From contig JBJHDM010000018.1 in the NCBI GenBank assembly GCA_050486545.1, positions 1-50,837 on the forward strand: a stretch of 50,837 nucleotides of DNA. The letters are read 5' to 3'. The notes under the pieces are model-generated. The model was not told where the DNA came from. It saw nothing but the letters and a program-made list of their open reading frames with translations, and ran no database searches. Source of the stretch: DAOMNN01 sp050486545. GTDB lineage: Bacteria; Pseudomonadota; Gammaproteobacteria; Burkholderiales; Rhodocyclaceae. The stretch's first letter is position 1. Each line of letters opens with the position of its first letter. The translations under genes were made by a program, and so were the position numbers. Positions 1-6,706 of this stretch are shown piece after piece.

Positions 1-48
1 CACTCCCACCGAAGAGCGACTTCAGCGGGAGTGAGTGAATAATACAAG

Positions 49-126
49 GGTGGATTCGCGCCAAAGGCGCAATCCACCGATGTGCGGGATGTAGCGCCGA
101 TTGGCGGCTTGCTTCGCGAAGCCGCC
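49..126. repeat. Pair of REP-like palindromes downstream of ompW
   Basis: Two imperfect palindromes lie side by side. The first (49-78) pairs GGTGGATT with AATCCACC and GCGCC with GGCGC around an AAA loop, with one bulged base. The second (103-126) pairs GGCGGCTT with AAGCCGCC and contains the smaller palindrome CTTCGCGAAG. Elements of the GGTGGAT...ATCCACC type are familiar as dispersed extragenic repeats in proteobacteria. That this is a member of a genome-wide family is inferred, because no second copy occurs in this window. Confidence 0.5.
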
Positions 127-162
127 CTACGCGTTTGCTTGCGCAGTTTTCGAGCGCAGACG

Positions 163-199
163 AAAAAGCGCGCTGCCCCGTCGGAACGGGCCAGCGCGC
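163..199 (-). terminator. Rho-independent terminator of ompW
   Basis: Read on the minus strand, an 8-bp GCGCGCTG/CAGCGCGC stem, one mismatch, a further 5-bp stem and a 4-base loop are followed at once by five T residues. It starts 32 bases after the ompW stop. Stem length, tight loop and T tract make this one of the clearest intrinsic terminators in the window. Confidence 0.85.
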
Positions 200-231
200 A
201 AGGGGGGACGGGTTGGACGAACGGGGTGGGG

Positions 232-894
232 TCAGAAGCGGTAGCCGAGGCCGACCATGAACACCCACGGGTCGATGTCGACGTTGACGCGGACCTTCGA
301 TCCGCCCAGGCGTGCGGTGGCCTTGGTGTCGATGTCCATGTACCAGACGGCCGCGTTGAACATCAGGCGGTCGTTGATCTTCCAGTCCGAGCCCAGTTGC
401 AGCGCGAGACCGACCGAATCGCTCAGCTTGAGGCGGGAGAAACCCTGGTCCTTTCGGGTGCCGGTGAGGCTCTTGTCGAAGAAGAAGGTGTAGTTGATGC
501 CGGCGCCGACGTAGGGTTGCCAGCGCGAGGTCGGATCCATCGGGTAGTACTGCAGCGTTACGGTGGGGGGCAGGTGCTTGACGTCGGCGAGCTTGCCGTC
601 GAGTCCGCCGAGCCCCTTGACGCCGATACGGTGCTTGAACGGGGTGGCGGCCAGCAGTTCGATGGCGAGATTGTCGGTGAGCATGTAGCCGAAGGTCAGG
701 CCGAGCTGGGTGTTGTTGCTGACGGTGGCCTTGCCGCCGATCTTCGCGCCGTCTAGGCGGAACTGCGAACTCTTGTCGTTGGGAGCGACGACGGCCGCGC
801 CCGCGCGAACGAGGATGTCTCCTTGCTGGTGGGCGAGAGCCGGTGCGGCGGCGAGGCCGAGTGCGAGGGCGGTGACGACAACGGTTGTCTTCAT
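232..894 (-). CDS. ompW: OmpW family outer membrane protein
   Basis: Predicted small eight-stranded outer-membrane beta barrel of 220 residues, the usual OmpW size. Residues 1-21 form a signal peptide ending APALA before HQQGD. The mature part alternates hydrophobic and polar residues and ends GLGYRF, with the C-terminal aromatic residue expected for BAM-dependent assembly. OmpW proteins form a narrow hydrophobic channel and in enterobacteria are induced under anaerobiosis by FNR. Here two FNR-type boxes precede the gene, so similar control is likely. The Shine-Dalgarno sequence is weak. The gene has its own promoter and terminator and appears monocistronic. Confidence 0.88.
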   Translation of the reverse strand: MKTTVVVTALALGLAAAPALAHQQGDILVRAGAAVVAPNDKSSQFRLDGAKIGGKATVSNNTQLGLTFGYMLTDNLAIELLAATPFKHRIGVKGLGGLDGKLADVKHLPPTVTLQYYPMDPTSRWQPYVGAGINYTFFFDKSLTGTRKDQGFSRLKLSDSVGLALQLGSDWKINDRLMFNAAVWYMDIDTKATARLGGSKVRVNVDIDPWVFMVGLGYRF

Positions 895-933
895 GATGGT
901 AATGCCATAGGCATGTGGTTGCAGATGAAAACC

Positions 934-974
934 ATATTAAAGCCGTGGTTATTGCCAGTTTTGATATAAGTCAA
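934..974 (-). promoter_or_regulatory. ompW promoter with proximal FNR/ANR-type box
   Basis: The box TTGATATAAGTCAA (961-974) matches the FNR consensus TTGAT-N4-ATCAA at nine of ten positions. On the minus strand a TAATAT -10 hexamer (934-939) follows after exactly 21 bases. This puts the box centre near -41, the class II position where FNR contacts RNA polymerase. No good -35 element is present, as expected for an activator-dependent promoter. The transcription start would fall near 927, leaving a leader of about 33 bases. Confidence 0.65.
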
Positions 975-993
975 AACTGTCTCTGATTTAGAG

Positions 994-1007
994 TTGATCC
1001 AGATCAA
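994..1007 (-). promoter_or_regulatory. Distal FNR/ANR-type box of ompW
   Basis: TTGATCCAGATCAA is a perfect match to the FNR/ANR consensus. Its centre lies 33 bases upstream of the proximal box centre, near -74 from the inferred start. Two full dimers spaced by about three helical turns could act together, or the upstream one could tune or repress. The rest of 1008-1151, between this box and the end of recJ, holds only a 17-base GC-rich palindrome (1097-1113) without a T tract. Confidence 0.6.
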
Positions 1008-1151
1008 AAAGTATTGCGATGCCGCAAACTGCATCCGGCTGGAAGATGCCGTCTTTGCGTTCGATGCGGGATCCGGGTGTTTTCGATTGCCGCGCCGCGC
1101 TGCAGTGCAGCGCCGGCGGGGTGGGGCAGCGTGTGAGCCCCGGGGGAGGCG

Positions 1152-2843
1152 TCAGGCGGGCTCGAAATGCTCGAGCATGAGTTGCAGCGAGGTGATGCCG
1201 TTGAACTCGTTGGGTGCGAGGCGGAACGCGGCACGAATCCGCTCGCCCGGTGAGTCGACGCAGTTGAAGCGGATCGCGTCGAACTGCGTGCCGTTCTTCG
1301 ACAGGCGAAGCTTGAGGTGTCGATCCTTGAGCAGGCGACGGCTTTCGACCACGAAGCAGTCGTCGAACAGCGGTGCGGGAAAGCCCTGGCCCCAGATGTC
1401 CTGCTCGATCAGGCGTGCCGATTGCAGCGTCATCCAGCCCGCCTCGAGCGCGCCGTCGGTTTCGATGCGTCGCGCCAGCTGCGCCGGTTCGAGCAAGGAC
1501 TGGACGACCTGCTCGAAGGCTTCGGCGAAACGCGGGTAGTCGCTCTCGCGGATGGTCACGCCGGCGGCCATGGCGTGCCCCCCGAAGCGCAACAGGAGGT
1601 CGGGGTACTGCTTGCTCACGAGATCCAGGGCGTCGCGCAGGTGGAGCGTCGGAATCGATCGCCCCGAGCCTTTCAGCTCTCCTTCGTTGCCGCGGGCGAA
1701 GGTGAAGACCGGGCGATGCAGCCGTTCCTTGATCCGTCCGGCGACGATGCCGATGACGCCCTGGTGCCATTCCGGTTCGAACAGGCTCACCGAAGCCGTG
1801 TTGCCGGGATCGAATGCAGCCAGGCGTTCGAGCGCATCGTCCTGCATGTCCTGTTCGACGCTGCGCCGTTCGCGGTTGAGCCGGTCGAGATCCTGGACGA
1901 TGTTGAGTGCGCGGGCCGGGTCGTCGGTGATCAGGCATTCGATCCCCAGGCTCATGTCGGACATGCGCCCCGCGGCGTTCAGGCGGGGGCCGAGCGCGAA
2001 ACCGAGATCGAAGGTGCTGGCCCGTTCCGGTTCGCGGCCGGAGACCGCGAACAGGGCACGCAGCCCGGGTTGCACACGCCCGGCGCGGATGCGTGCGAGG
2101 CCTTGTGCGACGAGAATGCGGTTGTTGTGGTCGAGCCGGACCACGTCGGCGACGGTGCCGAGCGCGACGAGGTCGAGCAGGTCGGCGAGATTCGGTTCCG
2201 TCTTGCCGGCAAAGGCGCCGCGTTCGCGCAGTTCCGCCCGCAGGGCGAGCATCGTGTAGAACATCACGCCGACGCCGGCCAGCGACTTGCTCGGGAAGTC
2301 GCAACCGGGCTGGTTGGGATTCACGATGACGTCGGCCTCGGGCAGGGTGTCGCCGGGCAGGTGGTGGTCGGTGATGACGGTGGCCATGCCGAAGCTGCGG
2401 GCGGCGGCGACGCCTTCGACGCTGGCGATGCCGTTGTCGACGGTGATGAGCACGTCGGGCTCCATCGTGGCCGCCAGTTCGACGATCGCCGGCGTTAGTC
2501 CGTAGCCGTATTCGAAGCGGTTCGGGACCAGGTAGGCGACGCGTCCGCCGAATGCGCGCAGGGCCCGGATGCCGAGCGCGCAGGCGGTCGCGCCGTCGCA
2601 ATCGTAGTCGGCAACGATGAGCATGCGGGCATCGGCCTCGATGGCGTCGGCCAGCAACTGTGCGGCCTCGCGGGTGCCGCGCAGCGCATCGGGCGGCAGC
2701 AGGGACTTGAGCCCGTAGTCGAGTTCGTCGCGTCGCGAGACGCCGCGTGCGGCATAGATCCGGGCGAGCAACGGGTGGACACCGGTGTCGATGAGGGCCT
2801 GGACGGTGCGCGCCGGGGCGGTACGTGGGTGGATGTGCGTCAT
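1152..2843 (-). CDS. recJ: Single-stranded-DNA-specific exonuclease RecJ
   Basis: 5'-3' single-strand DNA exonuclease acting in RecF-pathway recombination, mismatch repair and base-excision repair in the cytoplasm. The 563-residue product is close to E. coli RecJ (577). DHH-family motifs are clear: ADYDCDGATA at 78-87, VDNG with Asp136, and DHH at 159-161, which bind the catalytic Mn/Mg ions. A DHHA1 domain (GRSIP and GGHAMAAG segments) and an OB-like C-terminal part follow. The start is the ATG at 2843, which overlaps the upstream stop as ATGA and has a family-typical N-terminus. A much longer open frame upstream in the same phase is non-coding shadow. Translational coupling to the RpfE-type gene is likely. 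Confidence 0.95.
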   Translation of the reverse strand: MTHIHPRTAPARTVQALIDTGVHPLLARIYAARGVSRRDELDYGLKSLLPPDALRGTREAAQLLADAIEADARMLIVADYDCDGATACALGIRALRAFGGRVAYLVPNRFEYGYGLTPAIVELAATMEPDVLITVDNGIASVEGVAAARSFGMATVITDHHLPGDTLPEADVIVNPNQPGCDFPSKSLAGVGVMFYTMLALRAELRERGAFAGKTEPNLADLLDLVALGTVADVVRLDHNNRILVAQGLARIRAGRVQPGLRALFAVSGREPERASTFDLGFALGPRLNAAGRMSDMSLGIECLITDDPARALNIVQDLDRLNRERRSVEQDMQDDALERLAAFDPGNTASVSLFEPEWHQGVIGIVAGRIKERLHRPVFTFARGNEGELKGSGRSIPTLHLRDALDLVSKQYPDLLLRFGGHAMAAGVTIRESDYPRFAEAFEQVVQSLLEPAQLARRIETDGALEAGWMTLQSARLIEQDIWGQGFPAPLFDDCFVVESRRLLKDRHLKLRLSKNGTQFDAIRFNCVDSPGERIRAAFRLAPNEFNGITSLQLMLEHFEPA

Positions 2844-3862
2844 GAAATCGCCTGGGAGAGGCTTTCGAGTGTGCGGGGCTTGCGCCACAGCTTCAACAGG
2901 TCGAAGCGGCCGATGTCCAGTTCCAGGCTTGCGCGCTCGCCGGGGATCCGGATGCGAAGTTTCGACAGCCGCCTTGATCGCAGGGCCGACAGCAGGGGCT
3001 TGAACCACCGGGCTTCGAGGTCGACCAGACCGGTGCGCCAGCGATCGATATCGAGGTGAAGCGACGGGCGAAGCAGGGTGTCGACGACGATGAAGGCGTC
3101 CTGGGTCGGCAGGCGACCGGTCAGCCCGTCGGGGCGGATGCCGGCGGCACGGGCCAACCCGCAGGTCAGGCGGTCCTCCCCGCGCACGATCGGGGCGGGC
3201 GGCGTGACGCGCTCGGGCAGCGCGCCGGCCCCCCAGAACCAGAGGCTGTTGACGGTGGGCTTGCCGGCCGCCGCCCGTGCCTGGTTGATCGGGTGGTTGT
3301 GCAGCAGGACCTGGCCTTCGTTGATGATGCGGCTCCAGCGCGCGGCCTCGTCGCCGCGCGGCATGTAACCGGCGACGGGGCGCCCGACGACTTCGCCGAG
3401 CGGCGAAAAGACGACGCGGGCGGGGGTCTTGAGCCGCAGATACCATCGCCGCGAGGAGCGGGCTTCGAAGCGCACGAAATCCGGCTCGGCGGGCAGGAAG
3501 TATTCGTTGAGTCCTTCGAGCAGCGCGCCCGCCTCGGCGGCGCTCAGCCCGAGGTCGTCGGCATCGGACAGCAGCAGATGTTCGCGGGTGACCTGCAGAT
3601 GCACCGGATCGGCGCAGATCCACTGGCCATCGACGGGCGAGTCGTCGCGCTCGCCGAGTCGTCGCAGCGCGGCGACCGGGACATCGTCCGGAGGTAGCCC
3701 GAAGGCATGGGCCAGCGACGATTCGAAGGGCCGGGGCGGCGAGGCCGTCGTGCGTGCGAATCCGAGCAGGGTTTCGAGCGACGGCAGGGCCAGGCCGGCC
3801 GTCAGCCCGGTGGCGCCGGGGCTGGGCCAGAGCAGGCCGGGGAGGACGAGAACGAGCTGCAT
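2840..3862 (-). CDS. RpfE-type protein upstream of recJ
   Basis: 340-residue cytoplasmic protein resembling the RpfE-type family, whose gene sits beside recJ in Xanthomonas and many betaproteobacteria. Some databases label relatives phosphoglycerate mutase, but I see no RHG or metal-binding mutase motif to support that. Recognisable stretches are an N-terminal LVLVLPGLLWP segment, a central RWYLRL motif, the HNHPIN motif and NSLWFWGAG. The last resembles the conserved core of the family. The biochemical function is not established. The ATG at 3862 is the only methionine start giving this N-terminus, and the stop overlaps recJ by four bases, so the two are probably one transcript. Confidence 0.72.
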   Translation of the reverse strand: MQLVLVLPGLLWPSPGATGLTAGLALPSLETLLGFARTTASPPRPFESSLAHAFGLPPDDVPVAALRRLGERDDSPVDGQWICADPVHLQVTREHLLLSDADDLGLSAAEAGALLEGLNEYFLPAEPDFVRFEARSSRRWYLRLKTPARVVFSPLGEVVGRPVAGYMPRGDEAARWSRIINEGQVLLHNHPINQARAAAGKPTVNSLWFWGAGALPERVTPPAPIVRGEDRLTCGLARAAGIRPDGLTGRLPTQDAFIVVDTLLRPSLHLDIDRWRTGLVDLEARWFKPLLSALRSRRLSKLRIRIPGERASLELDIGRFDLLKLWRKPRTLESLSQAIS

Positions 3863-3902
3863 GATGGGGGTGTGCGATCCCGCGGTGGGACGAAACCGCA
3901 CC

Positions 3903-3931
3903 AGTCTATCAGCGACGCCCGGACCCACCAA
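3903..3931 (-). promoter_or_regulatory. Candidate sigma-70 promoter for the rpfE-type gene and recJ
   Basis: On the minus strand TTGGTG (3931-3926) is followed after 17 bases by TAGACT (3908-3903), preceded by TGA in the extended -10 position. Transcription would start about 34 bases before the ATG at 3862. The same TGATAGACT string occurs in front of the M23 peptidase gene. Confidence 0.45.
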
Positions 3932-4023
3932 TCGATCGCTCGCAAGCCGTGGAGCGCGCGTGCCGCACGCGTGGGGGCACGAGCATTCGGGTAAACTGCC
4001 GGCTTTCGTCCACGTTCCGTCCA

Positions 4024-5277
4024 ATGCGCTACGAATTTCTGGTGGGTCTGCGATATACCCGGTCGCGCAAGCGCGCGCAGGGGCGCAACCGCTTCATTTC
4101 CTTCATCTCGCTGGTCTCGATGTTCGGCACCGCATTGGGCGTGGCCGCGTTGATCGTCGTCCTTTCGGTGATGAACGGCTTCCAGGAAGAGCTGCGCACC
4201 CGGATTCTCGGTGTCGCGTCGCATATCCAGGTCACCGGCTACGACGGCGATCTGGACGACTGGCAGCGGGTCGCGGATCAGGCGGGCCGGCATGGGTCGG
4301 TGCTGGCGACTGCGCCCTACGTGCAGGAGCAAGGCATGCTGTCCTTCGACCAGAACGTGCGCGGCACGCTGGTGCGCGGGGTCTTGCCCGAGTTGGAGGA
4401 TCGCGTGGCCGATTTCGCCGGCTACATGCGCGCGGGAACGCTGGATGCGCTCGAGGCCGGGCGATTCGGCATCGTGCTGGGCCGGGATCTCGCATTCGTG
4501 CTGCGTGTCGGGCTGGGCGACAAGGTGACGCTGATCGCCCCGCAGGGGCTGGTCACGCCGGCCGCAGTCCTGCCGCGGGTCAAGCAGTTCGAGGTCGTCG
4601 GGATCTTCGAGGCGGGGATGTTCGAGTACGACTCGGGGCTTGCGCTGGTGCATCTGCGCGATGCCCAGGCCTTGTACCGGCTCGGGGAGGACGTGACCGG
4701 GGTGCGGCTCAAGCTCGAGGACCTGTTCGCGGCGCCGCGCATCGCGCGCGAACTCGCGGGAATGATCGACGTGCCGGCCTTCATCACGGACTGGACGCGC
4801 AGCCACGCGAACTTCTTCCGCGCGGTACAGCTCGAGAAGACGATGATGACGATCATCCTGTTCCTGATCGTGGCGGTCGCCGCGTTCAACATCGTGTCGA
4901 CGCTGGTCATGGCGGTGCAGGAGAAGCATGCGGACATTGCGATCCTGCGTACGCTCGGGGCGAGTCCGCGATCGGTGATGGCGATCTTCGTGCTGCAGGG
5001 TGCGATCATCGGGTTGGTGGGCCTGATCGCGGGCGTGCTCGGCGGGCTCGCGCTCGCGAACAATCTCGACGTGGTCATCCCGTGGCTGGAGGCCGTGACC
5101 GGGGCGACGCTGTGGAACAAGGAGATCTACTACATCAGCGAACTGCCTTCCAAGGTGCTCGCGAACGATGTGATCACCATTGTTTCGCTGTCCTTCGTCC
5201 TGACCCTCGTGGCGACGCTGTACCCGAGCTGGCGCGCTTCGAGAGTGAATCCCGCGGAGGCGTTGCGCTATGAATGA
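4024..5277 (+). CDS. lolC: Lipoprotein-releasing ABC transporter permease LolC/LolE type
   Basis: Inner-membrane permease that extracts outer-membrane lipoproteins from the inner membrane and passes them to LolA. The 417-residue product has the MacB/FtsX-like layout: one N-terminal membrane helix (about 25-48), a large periplasmic domain (about 50-270), then three C-terminal helices ending in the typical RASRVNPAEALRYE tail. The early FISFISLVSMFGTALGVAALI stretch is diagnostic. Only one permease gene is present beside lolD, so a homodimeric LolCD transporter (LolF-like) is possible unless a second permease lies elsewhere. The gene overlaps lolD by eight bases. ATG 4024 gives the family start MRYEFLVGLRYTR. 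Confidence 0.93.
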   Translation: MRYEFLVGLRYTRSRKRAQGRNRFISFISLVSMFGTALGVAALIVVLSVMNGFQEELRTRILGVASHIQVTGYDGDLDDWQRVADQAGRHGSVLATAPYVQEQGMLSFDQNVRGTLVRGVLPELEDRVADFAGYMRAGTLDALEAGRFGIVLGRDLAFVLRVGLGDKVTLIAPQGLVTPAAVLPRVKQFEVVGIFEAGMFEYDSGLALVHLRDAQALYRLGEDVTGVRLKLEDLFAAPRIARELAGMIDVPAFITDWTRSHANFFRAVQLEKTMMTIILFLIVAVAAFNIVSTLVMAVQEKHADIAILRTLGASPRSVMAIFVLQGAIIGLVGLIAGVLGGLALANNLDVVIPWLEAVTGATLWNKEIYYISELPSKVLANDVITIVSLSFVLTLVATLYPSWRASRVNPAEALRYE

Positions 5278-5959
5278 GTCGGAAGCCGTGCCGGTGCTGG
5301 CCTGCCGGGGCCTGACCAAGACCTTTCGCGAAGGGCGCGATGCGCTGACCGTCCTGCACGACATCGATCTCGCCGTCGCGGCGGGCGAGCGGCTGGCGAT
5401 CGTCGGTGCGTCGGGTTCCGGAAAGAGCACGCTGCTCCATCTGCTCGGCGGGCTCGACGTTCCGAGTGCCGGGACGGTGGCGTTGCGCGGGCGCGACTTT
5501 TCGCAGATGTCCGATGCCGAGCGTGGCCGCATGCGCAACGAGGCCCTGGGCTTCGTGTACCAGTTCCACCACCTGCTCCCGGAGTTCACCGCGCTCGAGA
5601 ACGTGGCGATGCCGCTGTACATCCGCCGCACGCCGACCGACGAGGCCAACGCGCGCGCCGCCGCGATGCTCACGGAAGTCGGCCTCGATCACCGGCTGGA
5701 CCACACCCCCGGGGAGTTGTCCGGCGGCGAGCGCCAGCGCGCGGCGATTGCGCGTGCGCTGGTGACGCAGCCTGCCTGCGTGCTCGCCGACGAGCCGACC
5801 GGAAACCTGGACCGGCGCACCGCGGATGCGGTCTTCGACCTGATGCTGGGGTTGAACGAGCGCCTGCACACGAGCTTCATCATCGTCACCCACGACGAAG
5901 CCCTGGCGCAGCGGGCGATGCGGGTCATGCGCCTCGACGACGGGGTGCTGCTGCCCTGA
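5270..5959 (+). CDS. lolD: Lipoprotein-releasing system ATP-binding protein LolD
   Basis: Cytoplasmic ATPase of the Lol lipoprotein exporter, working with the permease encoded just upstream. The 229-residue protein has Walker A GASGSGKST (46-54), a Q-loop within FVYQFHHLLPEF (95-106), the ABC signature LSGGERQR (150-157), Walker B with catalytic Glu in LADEPTGN (172-179) and the switch His208 in VTHDE. FQHLLPEF-like and MPL motifs after the Q-loop are typical of LolD rather than MacB. Start ATG lies inside the end of lolC, so translation is coupled. Confidence 0.95.
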   Translation: MNESEAVPVLACRGLTKTFREGRDALTVLHDIDLAVAAGERLAIVGASGSGKSTLLHLLGGLDVPSAGTVALRGRDFSQMSDAERGRMRNEALGFVYQFHHLLPEFTALENVAMPLYIRRTPTDEANARAAAMLTEVGLDHRLDHTPGELSGGERQRAAIARALVTQPACVLADEPTGNLDRRTADAVFDLMLGLNERLHTSFIIVTHDEALAQRAMRVMRLDDGVLLP

Positions 5960-5986
5960 TGGCTGGTTGCCGTTCCGGCCTGCTTC

Positions 5987-6544
5987 TCAGGGCGTATCGT
6001 TCCTGAGTTTTCGCCGTGCCGAACGTGCGCGCCATGCGCGGATGAGCCAGATGCGCCAGAGGGCGCGGACACTGAAGTAGCCGATGACCGCGAGCGTGCC
6101 GGCGAGCAGGACGAGGCCGACGGCGAGCGGCTGGCCGAGGTGCAGTGCCCACGGGACCAGTGACTGCGTCCATTCGAAGAAGCCGAGATCGCCCATCTCC
6201 GGCGGAGGGACGAAGCCGGAGAGCCTTTCCCCGGTCATCAGGGCGCCCATCGCATAGGCCACGACGTAAAGTGGCACGATGGTCAGCGGATTCGAGTACA
6301 GCGTCGTGATCAGCGCCAGCGGGAGGTTGACGCGAAACAGGACGCAGCAGATCGCCGCGCTGAGCATCTGGAAGGGGCCAGGAATCAAACCACAGAACAG
6401 GCCGACGGCAATCGCCCCGGCCGCCGAATGCCGGTTCAGATGCCACAGGCGTGGATGCAGCAGCGTATTGGCGAACGGACGCAGCCAGCGGTTCGTGTGA
6501 ATGGCCTCGTGATCCGGCAGGAAGCTTCTGAGCCTTTTTCTCAT
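5987..6544 (-). CDS. DUF2062 domain membrane protein
   Basis: 185-residue integral membrane protein of the DUF2062 family. After a short basic N-terminus comes the conserved ANTLLHPRLWHLNRHSAAGA region. A glycine-rich membrane segment (GLFCGLIPGPFQM) and two further hydrophobic stretches follow, separated by the NPLT motif. DUF2062 domains often occur alone, or fused to glycosyltransferases, in proteobacteria, and the molecular function is unknown. The gene is convergent with lolD (27 bases apart) and divergent from comEC. No intrinsic terminator was seen in the gap to lolD. Confidence 0.85.
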   Translation of the reverse strand: MRKRLRSFLPDHEAIHTNRWLRPFANTLLHPRLWHLNRHSAAGAIAVGLFCGLIPGPFQMLSAAICCVLFRVNLPLALITTLYSNPLTIVPLYVVAYAMGALMTGERLSGFVPPPEMGDLGFFEWTQSLVPWALHLGQPLAVGLVLLAGTLAVIGYFSVRALWRIWLIRAWRARSARRKLRNDTP

Positions 6545-6706
6545 TCTGGTCGTTCGAGCCGTGCTCCGGTCGATCCGGAGGACGGGGGCTGTGTCGGATG
6601 GGGCGATTTCAGGTTTGATTCCCGCAGGGGGCGTACGTTCGCGTCGTTCCCCGGCAAGGACAGGGCGAACTTGTGGCCAAAGTATGCTTGATGCATTATC
6701 CGGTTC

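Noticed and set aside
1097..1113. GCGCTGCA-G-TGCAGCGC palindrome after recJ as a terminator
   Set aside because: There is no loop of useful size and no T tract on either strand. It may be an operator-like or random GC palindrome.
2844..3623. 260-residue N-terminal extension of RecJ
   Set aside because: The added residues overlap the RpfE-type gene in another frame and are Arg/Pro-rich noise. RecJ homologues start near the ATG at 2843.
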